Of a DNA stretch of 64,000 bases, positions 9,367-17,815 are shown piece by piece. The position numbers were made by a program, and so were the translations under genes. Where the stretch lies: assembly GCF_019966515.1 (NCBI RefSeq), contig NZ_JAIMIB010000013.1, forward strand, positions 78,308 through 142,307, given 5' to 3'. A model generated the notes under the pieces. It had not been told where the DNA came from, made no database searches, and saw only the letters and a list, made by a program, of their open reading frames with translations. Each line of letters begins with the position of its first letter. Positions within the stretch are counted from its first letter, which is position 1. This stretch comes from Roseovarius aestuarii. GTDB lineage: Bacteria; Pseudomonadota; Alphaproteobacteria; Rhodobacterales; Rhodobacteraceae.

Positions 9367-9408
9367 TTTGGCTGATTTAACACTGCTATAATAGCTAAAT
9401 CAACCAAA
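9367..9408. promoter_or_regulatory. putR-putA intergenic inverted repeat (putative PutR operator)
   Basis: TTTGGCTGATTTA (9367-9379) and TAAATCAACCAAA (9396-9408) match as an inverted repeat at 12 of 13 positions, separated by 16 bp. The right arm ends just before the putA ribosome binding site (GGGGG). Its place between the divergent genes and its size fit a dimer-of-dimers Lrp-family site. Confidence 0.6.
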
Positions 9409-9420
9409 TGGGGGTGCATG

Positions 9421-12400
9421 ATGCCTTACGACACTGATATTCGCCGCACGATTGACCACGCCACCTATGCTGACGAGGCCGAGACACTTGCGCGCCTGAC
9501 CGAAGAAGCCGGTCTCAGCGCCGAAGACCGTGCCCGTATCTGTGCGCGTGGCGCGCAGTTGGTACGCGACATTCGCGGCCAATCCAGCCCCGGGTTGATG
9601 GAGGTCTTTCTGGCCGAATATGGCCTCTCGACCGATGAGGGCGTGGCACTGATGTGTCTAGCCGAAGCGCTGTTGCGCGTGCCCGACGCCGAAACCATCG
9701 ACGCGCTGATCGAAGACAAGATCGCGCCCTCGGACTGGGGCAAGCACATGGGGCATTCGACGTCGCCGCTGGTCAACGCCTCGACATGGGCGCTGATGCT
9801 GACCGGAAAGGTGCTGCAGGAAGACCAGAAGGGTCCCGTCGGCCACCTGCGCGGCGCCATCAAACGTCTGGGCGAGCCAGTGATCCGCACCGCTGTCGCC
9901 CGCGCGATGAAAGAGATGGGCCGTCAATTCGTGCTGGGTGAGAATATCCAATCGGCAATGGATCGCGCCAAAGGCATGGAGAAAAAGGGCTATTCCTATT
10001 CCTACGACATGCTGGGCGAGGCCGCACGCACCGACGCTGACGCCACCCGCTATCATCTGTCCTACTCACGTGCGATCAGCGCGATCGCGCAAGCCTGTGA
10101 CAAGGGTGATATTCGCGACAATCCGGGCATCTCGGTCAAGCTGTCAGCCCTGCATCCGCGCTATGAGGTCGCGCAGCGCGAACAAGTCATGGAAATTCTT
10201 GTGCCTCGCCTGCGCTCGCTTGCCATGCTTGCCAAATCCGCTGGCATGGGATTCAACATCGACGCAGAAGAGGCCGACCGCCTATCGCTGTCTCTGGATG
10301 TGATCGAAACCGTGCTGTCAGAGCCCGCACTGGCGGGCTGGGACGGGTTCGGTGTGGTGGTGCAGGCCTTTGGTCAGCGCGCCAGCCATGTGCTCGATTT
10401 TCTGCATGATCTGGCCACGCGTCTGGATCGCCGCATCATGATACGGCTGGTCAAGGGCGCCTATTGGGACACCGAGATCAAGCTGGCACAGGTCGAAGGC
10501 ATCGACGGCTTCCCGGTCTTCACCAAGAAGGCTGCGACCGATATCAGCTACATCGCCAATGCCCGTAAACTGTTGGGCATGACCGATCGCATCTATCCGC
10601 AATTCGCCACTCACAACGCCCACACGGTTGCCGCCATACTCGATATGGCCACCGACAAGAAAACCTTTGAATTCCAGCGCTTGCACGGCATGGGTGAAGC
10701 GATGCATGATATCGTCCTGAAGGCCGAGGGCACCCGCTGCCGCATCTATGCCCCTGTCGGCGCCCATCGCGACCTTCTGGCCTATCTGGTGCGTCGGCTG
10801 CTGGAAAACGGTGCCAACTCGAGCTTTGTGAACCAGATCGTCGATGAGGATGTAGCACCTGAAGTGATCGCCCGCGATCCTTTCGAGGCGGTCAATGACC
10901 CTGCCCCTTATCTGCCAAAAGGCCCCGAGCTGTTCCTGCCGGAACGCCCGAACTCCAAAGGGTTTGATCTGAAACATCAGCCGACAATCGACCTGATCAA
11001 CGACGCCCGCGCGCCGTTTGCCAAGCACCAATGGGCCTCAGCCCCGCTGCTAGCAGGCACTCCACAGCCGCTTGATGCCAAACCAGTCATCAACCCGGCG
11101 GACCCAGCCGATACGGTCGGAACCGTTGCAAACACCAGCCCTGCGGATATCGAAACCGCGCTCAGCAACGCTGCCCCTTGGGACGCAAGCCCTGAAGAGC
11201 GCGCCAAGGTCCTGAACAAGGTTGCCGACCTCTACGAAGAAAACTTCGGCGAGTTGTTCGCGCTGCTCGCCCGCGAGGCTGGCAAGATCTGGATCGACGA
11301 GGTGGCCGAGCTACGCGAGGCGGTGGATTTCCTGCGCTACTACGCCGCTAACGCCCCTGAAACGCCACCCGTGGGTGTCTTTACCTGCATCGCGCCCTGG
11401 AACTTCCCGCTTGCGATCTTTACCGGCCAGATGGCCGCCGCATTAGCCGCGGGCAATGCGGTCCTCTCGAAACCGGCCGAACAGACGCCTCTGATCGCGC
11501 ATTTCGCGGTGTCGCTGATGCACAAGGCGGGTGTGCCGAAACACGTGCTGCAACTCCTGCCTGGCGGCGGCGATATCGGCGCGGCGCTCACCTCGGATCC
11601 GCGCGTCGGTGGCGTGGCCTTCACCGGCTCGACCGCGACGGCGATGAAGATCCGCAAGGCCATGGCGGAAAACCTCGCCCCCGGCGCGCCGCTCATTGCG
11701 GAAACCGGTGGTCTGAACGCAATGATCGTCGATTCCACTGCCCTGCCCGAACAGGCCGTTGCAGCCATCGTCGAAAGCGCCTTCCAATCGGCGGGCCAAC
11801 GCTGCTCGGCCCTGCGCTGCCTCTATGTGCAGGACGACATCGCCGAGCCGTTCCTGAAGATGCTCAAGGGCGCGATGGATGCGCTCAGCATCGGCGCGCC
11901 CTGGGACATCTCCACCGATTGCGGCCCGGTGATTGACGAAACCGCCCGCAAAGGCATTGCCGACCACATCCAACAGGCCCGCGCCGAAGGCCGGTTGCTG
12001 CACGAGCTCAAGACCCCGAACTCGGGCACGTACATCGCGCCTTCGCTGATCAAGGTCGATGGCATCGATCAGATGAAACGCGAAATCTTTGGCCCGGTGC
12101 TGCATGTCGCGACTTTTGGATCCGAGGAACTGGACAAGGTGATCGATACGATCAACGCCACCGGCTACGGGCTCACCTTCGGGTTGATGACCCGGATCGA
12201 CGACCGCGTGCAGCATGTGACCGAGCGCGTGAACGCGGGCAACATGTATGTGAACCGCAACCAGATCGGCGCCATCGTCGGCAGCCAACCCTTTGGCGGC
12301 GAGGGCCTCTCAGGCACCGGCCCCAAGGCGGGCGGTCCGCATTACCTGGCGCGGTTCTCCGCCGCGCCGGCGTCACAACAAGGTAGTGAATGGAGTACCA

Positions 12401-12852
12401 AGATGGGCTCGGGCGACGCCCAATCCGCGCTGGACGCAGCAAACAAGGCCGACCGCAATACGCGGCATGCGCTGGTCCTGCCCGGGCCGACCGGCGAATC
12501 GAACCGCCTGACCGCCCATCCGCGCGACGCCTTCCTGTGCATGGGTCCTGGGGTCGAGGCCGCGACGGCACAAGCCAAAGCCGTCACCGATCTGGGCGGT
12601 ATCGCCGTGAAGGCTACGGGCACCGTACCAGCAGGCGCGCTCAGCACGCTTTCGGGTCTTTCCGGCGCGCTCTGGTGGGGCGACGAGGATGCCGCACGCA
12701 GTTATGCCAGGGCGCTTTCCGAGCGCAACGGCCCAATCCTGCCACTGATCACCGGCCTGCCCGATACCGGCCATGTGCTGCATGAACGCCATGTCTGCGT
12801 CGACACGACGGCGTCCGGAGGCAACGCGGCACTTCTGGGCGGCCAGGGTTAA
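9421..12852 (+). CDS. putA: Bifunctional proline dehydrogenase / L-glutamate-gamma-semialdehyde dehydrogenase
   Basis: PutA oxidises proline to glutamate in two steps, with FAD and then NAD. The 1,143-residue protein lacks the N-terminal ribbon-helix-helix DNA-binding domain of enteric PutA, consistent with control by a separate regulator. The proline dehydrogenase barrel includes RLVKGAYWDTEIKLAQ (about 340). The aldehyde dehydrogenase part has CIAPWNFPLAIFTGQ and the catalytic Cys in AGQRCSALR (about 795). A C-terminal extension of about 150 residues beyond the ALDH fold is typical of the longer PutA type. The second ATG is preferred because the GGGGG ribosome binding site is only 3 nt from the first (9418). 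Confidence 0.95.
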   Translation: MPYDTDIRRTIDHATYADEAETLARLTEEAGLSAEDRARICARGAQLVRDIRGQSSPGLMEVFLAEYGLSTDEGVALMCLAEALLRVPDAETIDALIEDKIAPSDWGKHMGHSTSPLVNASTWALMLTGKVLQEDQKGPVGHLRGAIKRLGEPVIRTAVARAMKEMGRQFVLGENIQSAMDRAKGMEKKGYSYSYDMLGEAARTDADATRYHLSYSRAISAIAQACDKGDIRDNPGISVKLSALHPRYEVAQREQVMEILVPRLRSLAMLAKSAGMGFNIDAEEADRLSLSLDVIETVLSEPALAGWDGFGVVVQAFGQRASHVLDFLHDLATRLDRRIMIRLVKGAYWDTEIKLAQVEGIDGFPVFTKKAATDISYIANARKLLGMTDRIYPQFATHNAHTVAAILDMATDKKTFEFQRLHGMGEAMHDIVLKAEGTRCRIYAPVGAHRDLLAYLVRRLLENGANSSFVNQIVDEDVAPEVIARDPFEAVNDPAPYLPKGPELFLPERPNSKGFDLKHQPTIDLINDARAPFAKHQWASAPLLAGTPQPLDAKPVINPADPADTVGTVANTSPADIETALSNAAPWDASPEERAKVLNKVADLYEENFGELFALLAREAGKIWIDEVAELREAVDFLRYYAANAPETPPVGVFTCIAPWNFPLAIFTGQMAAALAAGNAVLSKPAEQTPLIAHFAVSLMHKAGVPKHVLQLLPGGGDIGAALTSDPRVGGVAFTGSTATAMKIRKAMAENLAPGAPLIAETGGLNAMIVDSTALPEQAVAAIVESAFQSAGQRCSALRCLYVQDDIAEPFLKMLKGAMDALSIGAPWDISTDCGPVIDETARKGIADHIQQARAEGRLLHELKTPNSGTYIAPSLIKVDGIDQMKREIFGPVLHVATFGSEELDKVIDTINATGYGLTFGLMTRIDDRVQHVTERVNAGNMYVNRNQIGAIVGSQPFGGEGLSGTGPKAGGPHYLARFSAAPASQQGSEWSTKMGSGDAQSALDAANKADRNTRHALVLPGPTGESNRLTAHPRDAFLCMGPGVEAATAQAKAVTDLGGIAVKATGTVPAGALSTLSGLSGALWWGDEDAARSYARALSERNGPILPLITGLPDTGHVLHERHVCVDTTASGGNAALLGGQG

Positions 12853-12897
12853 CGCCACCTCTTGACGCCATCTGTCGGGGCCGCCACGGTGGCCCCG

Positions 12898-13644
12898 ATG
12901 ATACCTATCCGAGATCATAACCCCTCGGGGCGCGTACCTTACGTGACCTACGCGCTGATCGCGATTAATGTCGCGATCTTCCTCAGCTACTGGCCGTTGT
13001 TCAACGATCCACGCGCGCTCAACCAGTTCTTCGACGCCTGGGCAATGACCCCTGTCGGGGTCACCGAACAAGGCGCCTATGCGGGCCTCTTCACCTCGAT
13101 GTTCCTGCATGGCGGCTGGATGCACCTGGCGGGCAACATGCTGTTTTTATGGATTTTCGGCGATAACATCGAAGATGACATGGGGCATATCCCCTATCTT
13201 CTGTTCTACCTTGCGGCGGGCCTCGGCGCGGGTGTGGCGCATGTCCTGTCAGCACCGGGTTCATTTGTACCCACGGTCGGCGCTTCGGGCGCCATCGCGG
13301 GCGTCATGGGCAGCTACCTTCTGCTCTATCCCAAGGCCAAAGTCGATATCTTCCTCTTCTTCGTGATCTTCTTTCGCATCCTGCCCATCCCTGCCTGGAT
13401 CATGCTCGGCATCTGGTTCGCCCTGCAGCTTTTCAACGGTGTCGGCGCAGACCCAACCGGCGGCGGCGTTGCCTACTGGGCCCATGCGGGCGGCTTCATC
13501 ATCGGCATCGCCCTGACCCTTCCACTCTTCCTGCGCTTGGGCGGTCCCAAGTTCTGGGCTCGCACCGATGGCCATCCGCCCCATCCCGAGGCTGAATATC
13601 ATATCGGCCGCACCCGCATCCCAACCGTGAGGCGACGCGAATGA
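12898..13644 (+). CDS. Rhomboid-family intramembrane serine protease
   Basis: About 248 residues and six or more hydrophobic segments. The rhomboid signatures are present: the HGGWMHLAGNMLFLWIFGDNIED loop after TM1, the catalytic serine in GASGAIAGVMG, and the histidine in WAHAGGFIIG. The enzyme cleaves transmembrane segments of client membrane proteins; clients are unknown. The ATG at 12898 (MIPIRDHNPSGRVPYVT) is the family-typical start, rather than an upstream TTG at 12862. The stop overlaps the ATG of the GFA gene by 4 nt, so they are probably co-translated. Confidence 0.9.
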   Translation: MIPIRDHNPSGRVPYVTYALIAINVAIFLSYWPLFNDPRALNQFFDAWAMTPVGVTEQGAYAGLFTSMFLHGGWMHLAGNMLFLWIFGDNIEDDMGHIPYLLFYLAAGLGAGVAHVLSAPGSFVPTVGASGAIAGVMGSYLLLYPKAKVDIFLFFVIFFRILPIPAWIMLGIWFALQLFNGVGADPTGGGVAYWAHAGGFIIGIALTLPLFLRLGGPKFWARTDGHPPHPEAEYHIGRTRIPTVRRRE

Positions 13645-14009
13645 CCGAGACAACCAAAGCCACCTGTCACTGCGGCGCGGTTGAGCTGCATCTTAGATTG
13701 CCCAATGGCATAACAAACCCGCACCGCTGTGATTGTAGCTTCTGCCGCAGGCGGGCCGCCCCAACCATCAGCGTGCCACTTGCCGATCTCGAAGTGGTGC
13801 GTGGCGCTGACAAATTGTCGCTCTACACTTGGAATACCGGCACGGCGCAGCACTATTTCTGCAAGATCTGTGGCATCTACACACATCATCAGCGCCGCTC
13901 AAACCCAAACGAGTTCGGTGTCAATCTGGGTAGTATCGAAGGGGTAAATCCGGCGGAATACGAGCCGATACCGTGGGACGATGGCGTCAACCACCCGTCC
14001 GACCGCTGA
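13641..14009 (+). CDS. GFA-family (Mss4-like fold) zinc-binding protein
   Basis: 122 residues with the conserved cysteine pairs of the glutathione-dependent formaldehyde-activating family: CHCGAVELHL near the start, CDCSFCRR near residue 31, and CKICGIYTHH near residue 74. These bind zinc on a Mss4-like fold. The family name is historical and most members have no proven enzymatic role. It begins inside the rhomboid stop codon (ATGA) and ends directly against the convergent suhB-like gene. Confidence 0.85.
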   Translation: MTETTKATCHCGAVELHLRLPNGITNPHRCDCSFCRRRAAPTISVPLADLEVVRGADKLSLYTWNTGTAQHYFCKICGIYTHHQRRSNPNEFGVNLGSIEGVNPAEYEPIPWDDGVNHPSDR

Positions 14010-14798
14010 TCAGCTACCCCGGATCACCTTGGCGAATTTCTCGAAAATCGCCTCATTGGCGCAGATCACGTCGCCATCTTCCAGAATGTCGCCACCCTCG
14101 CTGAGCGACTCCACCAGCGCACCCGCTTCGCGGCAGATGATTATGCCTGCCGCCAGATCCCAGGCGTGCAACCGCCGCTCCCAGAACCCGTCATATCGAC
14201 CCGCCGCTACATAGGCCATGTCCAGCGCTGCCGACCCGAAACGGCGCACCCCGGAACAGGTCGGCATCAGCCGCGCCAGATCCTGCAATGTCTCGGGCAG
14301 ATCGCTGCGCCCGCCGAAGGGCAGGCCGGTAGCAAAAAGTGCCTCAATCATCTTGTCACGGCCCGATACCCGCAGGCGGCTTTCATTCATCCAGGCACCC
14401 TCGCCCTTCTCGGCAAAGAACGCCTCATCCTTGGACGGGTCGTAAATCACCCCTGCCACGACCTGGCCCTTGTGTTCCAGCGCGATCGATACCGCCCAAT
14501 GCGGCAGCCCGTGCAGGAAATTGGTGGTCCCGTCCAGCGGATCGACAATCCAGCGCCGGGTCGGGTCCTTGCCGTCTTCACCACCGCCCTCTTCGCCCAG
14601 CCAGCCATAGGTCGGCCGCGCATTCATCAGTTCCGATTTGATAATCTGCTCGGCGGCAATATCGGCGCGGCTGACAAAATCGCCCGCACCCTTCATACTG
14701 ACCTGCAGGTTCTCGACCTCGCGGAAATCCTTGGCCAGCGCCCGACCCGCCTTCCGCGCGGCCCTCAGCATAACATTAAGATTGGCACTGCCCGCCAT
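14010..14798 (-). CDS. suhB: Inositol monophosphatase family protein (SuhB-like)
   Basis: 262 residues. Metal-binding motifs are visible: GEEGGGEDG, then the classic DPLDGTTNFLHGLP (about 88-101), and AWDLAAGIIICREAGA toward the C-terminus. The family dephosphorylates inositol-1-phosphate and related sugar phosphates with Mg2+. Bacterial SuhB also takes part in rRNA transcription antitermination. GAGGAG lies 8 nt before the ATG at 14798; an in-frame GTG at 14801 is the alternative. Confidence 0.9.
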   Translation of the reverse strand: MAGSANLNVMLRAARKAGRALAKDFREVENLQVSMKGAGDFVSRADIAAEQIIKSELMNARPTYGWLGEEGGGEDGKDPTRRWIVDPLDGTTNFLHGLPHWAVSIALEHKGQVVAGVIYDPSKDEAFFAEKGEGAWMNESRLRVSGRDKMIEALFATGLPFGGRSDLPETLQDLARLMPTCSGVRRFGSAALDMAYVAAGRYDGFWERRLHAWDLAAGIIICREAGALVESLSEGGDILEDGDVICANEAIFEKFAKVIRGS

Positions 14799-14972
14799 CA
14801 CTATCGCTCCTCAAGGTTCAGGCCGCGCGTATACGCCCGACATGTTCCCCGCACAAGGGGCAACAGGGCGCCTGCCGCGTACCTACCGTTCCGGGAATAC
14901 GCCTGTCCGATGCATCCCCGGGTCTCGGCTCCGCAAACCACAGCGTTCAGGCACCCGGTCAGACCCGCGCGG

Positions 14973-15041
14973 CCCGAGGAGGAAGGCGCAGCCGGACGAC
15001 GAGACATAAAGCGTGCGCGCCAGCGCACTCAATGTGACAAC
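14973..15041. repeat. Dispersed intergenic repeat, copy 1
   Basis: This stretch (CCCGAGGAGG ... GCCGG ... CGACGAGA ... GCGTGCGC ... AGCGC ... CTCAATGTGACAAC) recurs with small changes at 26022-26083. It contains a stem GTGCGC-GCCA-GCGCAC. Both copies sit next to the 3' end of a minus-strand LysR-type gene. The rest of the gap 14799-15051 is GC-rich and shows no gene. Confidence 0.55.
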
Positions 15042-15051
15042 AGACAAACCG

Positions 15052-15957
15052 TCAGGCACGCTGCAATCTGATCGGAATTTCCCGCGCCAACTTGATCAGA
15101 TGCGCCATATAGGGCTTATCCGCATCCTCCGCCCGGATTGCCGCGTAAAGCCGCTTGGTCAGGCCCGTTTCCGTCACCTTGCGGGTCACATAATCGCTGC
15201 TGGTACGCACCTCGCGCACCACCCAGTCCGGCAATACCGCCACACCACGATTGGAGGCCACCAACAGCAGGATCACCGCAGTCAACTCGACCTGACGGAT
15301 TGCCTTTGGCTCCACCTTGGCCGGAGTCAAAAGCTCGGTAAAGACATCCAAGCGCGACCGGTCCACCGGATAGGTGATCAGCATCTCGTCGCGAAAATCC
15401 TCCGCCTCGACAAAGTCCCTTGCCGCCAGCGGATGCTGGCTTGAGGCTACGAAAACCGGCTCATAGTCAAAAAGCGGTTTGAAAATCACCCCGGGCAGGT
15501 CCTCCGGATCGGAAGACACCACCAGATCCACCTCTTCCTTTTGTAGTGCGGGCAGCGCATCAAAGGCCAGACCGGGCCTGATATCCACATCCACATCGGC
15601 CCAGGTCTTGCGAAACCGCTCCAGCACCGGGAACAGCCACTCGAAACAAGCGTGGCATTCAATGGCGATATGCATCCGACCCGCGCTGCCCTCACGCACG
15701 CCTTCGAACTCGGCTTCCAATGCCTCGATCTCGGGCAGTACCTTTTCGGCCAGCCGCAAAAGCCGATGCCCCGCCGCCGATAGTTTCAGCGGCTTCGATC
15801 GGCGCACAAAGAGCTCCACTCCGGCCTGATCCTCCAGCCCCTTGATCTGGTGGCTCAGCGCCGATTGAGTGATGTGCAGAATATCCGCCGCCCGCGCCAA
15901 CCCACCGGCCTGATGAATGGCGCGGATCGTCTTCAGGTGGCGAAATTCGATATGCAT
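15052..15957 (-). CDS. metR: LysR-type regulator of methionine genes (MetR-like)
   Basis: 301 residues. The N-terminal helix-turn-helix reads MHIEFRHLKTIRAIHQAGGLARAADILHITQSALSHQIKGLE, very like MetR, whose co-effector is homocysteine. The effector domain follows (HIAIECHACFEWLFPVL, about 95-112). It is divergent from metF with about 90 bp between the starts, which is the usual arrangement for metR and a target. The start at MHIEF matches the family; an upstream ATG adds six residues. Confidence 0.88.
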   Translation of the reverse strand: MHIEFRHLKTIRAIHQAGGLARAADILHITQSALSHQIKGLEDQAGVELFVRRSKPLKLSAAGHRLLRLAEKVLPEIEALEAEFEGVREGSAGRMHIAIECHACFEWLFPVLERFRKTWADVDVDIRPGLAFDALPALQKEEVDLVVSSDPEDLPGVIFKPLFDYEPVFVASSQHPLAARDFVEAEDFRDEMLITYPVDRSRLDVFTELLTPAKVEPKAIRQVELTAVILLLVASNRGVAVLPDWVVREVRTSSDYVTRKVTETGLTKRLYAAIRAEDADKPYMAHLIKLAREIPIRLQRA

Positions 15958-16047
15958 TATATTAGCAAACCTCATCTTGATCGTGAATATTATGAAATTG
16001 TCTCACAACACCTTCAGTGCAACAAGAGGTTAAATCATTTCATCAGG

Positions 16048-16923
16048 ATGCCCGCCATGACTGTCCCCAATATCTCCTTCGAATTTTTCCCTCCGAAATC
16101 GCTCGAAGCCTCGTTTCGCCTGTGGGACACGGTCCAGACCCTGGCCCCGCTCGATCCGCGCTTCGTCTCGGTGACCTACGGCGCTGGCGGTACTACCCGC
16201 GAACTGACTCGCGATGCAGTGGATACGTTGCACAAATCCTCCGGCCTCAATGTCGCGGCCCATCTGACCTGTGTCGATGCCAGCCGGGAGGAAACCCTTG
16301 CCATCGCCCGGGATTTCGCCACCGCTGGCGTCAGCGAGATCGTGGCGCTCCGCGGCGACCCGCCCAAAGGCAGCGGCGCGTTCGAACCCCACCCTGATGG
16401 GTTCTCGGATAGTTGCGAGCTGATTTCTGCTTTGGCCGAAACCGGCAAATTCTCGATCCGCGTGGGCGCCTACCCTGAAAAACACCCCGAAGCGTCGGAT
16501 CAGGCGGCGGATATTGAGTGGCTGAAGCGCAAGATCGACGCCGGTGCGTCCGAGGCGATCACGCAGTTTTTCTTTGAGGCCGATACTTTCTTCCGCTTCC
16601 GTGACGCCTGCGAAAAGGCGGGAATCGACGCGCCGATCATCCCCGGCATCCTACCGATCGAAAACTGGACGAACGCGCGACGCTTCTCGCTGGCCTGTGG
16701 CGCTAATGTCCCGCATTGGATGGATGACCTGTTCGAGGTCGCCATTCGCGATGATCGTCATGATCTGCTGGCCACGGCGCTGGCAACTGAACTGTGCAGC
16801 AAGCTTCTGGACGGCGGCGTCGAAGACCTGCATTTCTATACGCTCAACCGCCCGGAACTGACCCGCGATATCTGCCATGCTCTGGGCGTCACCCCCCAGA
16901 TCGCACTGCGCGATGTTGCCTGA
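16048..16923 (+). CDS. metF: 5,10-methylenetetrahydrofolate reductase
   Basis: MetF reduces methylene-THF to methyl-THF with FAD, supplying methyl groups for methionine synthesis. The 291-residue protein shows ISFEFFPPKS at the N-terminus, FVSVTYGAGGTTRE (about 46-60), HLTCVDASREE and the IVALRGDPPKGSGAF flavin-binding region. Length matches the bacterial single-domain enzyme. A second in-frame ATG at 16057 (MTVPNISFEF) is an equally good start. Divergent metR is the probable regulator. Confidence 0.93.
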   Translation: MPAMTVPNISFEFFPPKSLEASFRLWDTVQTLAPLDPRFVSVTYGAGGTTRELTRDAVDTLHKSSGLNVAAHLTCVDASREETLAIARDFATAGVSEIVALRGDPPKGSGAFEPHPDGFSDSCELISALAETGKFSIRVGAYPEKHPEASDQAADIEWLKRKIDAGASEAITQFFFEADTFFRFRDACEKAGIDAPIIPGILPIENWTNARRFSLACGANVPHWMDDLFEVAIRDDRHDLLATALATELCSKLLDGGVEDLHFYTLNRPELTRDICHALGVTPQIALRDVA

Positions 16924-16943
16924 AGCCATCTGACCGCTTGAAA

Positions 16944-16987
16944 GCTCCCCTTTCCCCTGCCACACCAGTGAGGGGCAAAAGGGGAGC
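16944..16987 (+). promoter_or_regulatory. Long hairpin covering the ribosome binding site of the PaaI-type gene
   Basis: GCTCCCCTTT (16944-16953) pairs perfectly with AAAGGGGAGC (16978-16987). Inside it CCCCT pairs with AGGGG, leaving a 2-nt bulge and a 12-nt loop. The right arm is the G-rich ribosome binding site 4 nt before the ATG at 16991. There is no U-run, so it is not a standard terminator of metF, though it could shape the metF transcript end. Confidence 0.6.
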
Positions 16988-16990
16988 ATC

Positions 16991-17485
16991 ATGGCCGGAA
17001 AGACTGCGACATCCTTTGACGAGCTACCCGACTGGGCCGAACTCACCTCCCGCTCGGGCCTTCAGTTCATGCAGGACGTGGTTGCCGGGCAACTTTCCGG
17101 ACCACCGATCGGCGCAACCCTGGGATTCTGGCCGACCGTTGCCGAAGATGGCCGGGCGGTATTCGAAGGCACGCCCGGGTTCAACGCGACCAACCCGATG
17201 CGCGGGTTGCATGGCGGCTGGTACGGCGCCATCCTCGACAGCTGCATGGGCTGCGCGGTGATGACCAAAGTGCCAAAAGGATCAATTTACACAACGCTTG
17301 AATACAAGGTGAATATCACCCGCGCGCTGCCGCTGGGTACACACGTTCGGGCAATGGGTCTTGTCAGCCACGCGGGCCGCTCAACCGCCATCGCCACAGG
17401 CGAGCTGCGCGGGATCGGCGATGACAAGCTTTACGCCACAGGTTCCACCACCTGCATGATCATGAAGACGCAACCGACTAGTTAA
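16991..17485 (+). CDS. PaaI-type hotdog-fold thioesterase
   Basis: 164 residues. The conserved segment NPMRGLHGGWYGAILDSCMGCAVMTKVPKG holds the HGG motif and active-site region of the PaaI/4HBT subfamily, followed by TTLEYKVNITRALP and THVRAMGLVSHAGRSTAIATGEL. These enzymes hydrolyse acyl-CoA thioesters, often aryl-CoA dead-ends, in the cytoplasm. The natural acyl group is not evident from context. The start codon lies directly behind a hairpin that contains its ribosome binding site. Confidence 0.85.
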   Translation: MAGKTATSFDELPDWAELTSRSGLQFMQDVVAGQLSGPPIGATLGFWPTVAEDGRAVFEGTPGFNATNPMRGLHGGWYGAILDSCMGCAVMTKVPKGSIYTTLEYKVNITRALPLGTHVRAMGLVSHAGRSTAIATGELRGIGDDKLYATGSTTCMIMKTQPTS

Positions 17486-17639
17486 TACTCTTTTTTCTTG
17501 ACGCGCCCCGCGACCGAGGAGTGCAAAAGGAGCCAGTCAGCGGATTAGCACCAAACGCAAAAGTCGGCAAAGAGCCCATAGCGACCAATGCTGCACTGAG
17601 TATAAATGTCGCCAAAAAATCACAAAGCAGACACTTCAT
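17478..17639 (-). CDS. Small hypothetical exported protein
   Basis: A 53-residue frame with a plausible signal peptide (MKCLLCDFLATFILSAALVAMGSLPTFAFG) and a short basic tail ending RKKSIN. It overlaps the 3' end of the thioesterase gene on the other strand by 8 bp. No family is recognised and coding status is uncertain. Confidence 0.3.
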   Translation of the reverse strand: MKCLLCDFLATFILSAALVAMGSLPTFAFGANPLTGSFCTPRSRGASRKKSIN

Positions 17640-17815
17640 ATTATTTTCAATCCATTCGGGCAGATAGCAATAACGAATTTGGACGGCGGTCACACCCACG
17701 AAGCTACGCAGGCTTACTTTCGCAAAACTACTTGCTGATAAACTTTGATACAACACAAGGAAAAGGCGAGTGTTGGGTGTATAGTACTCTCAATGAATTT
17801 TGATGGGAGGCACTT

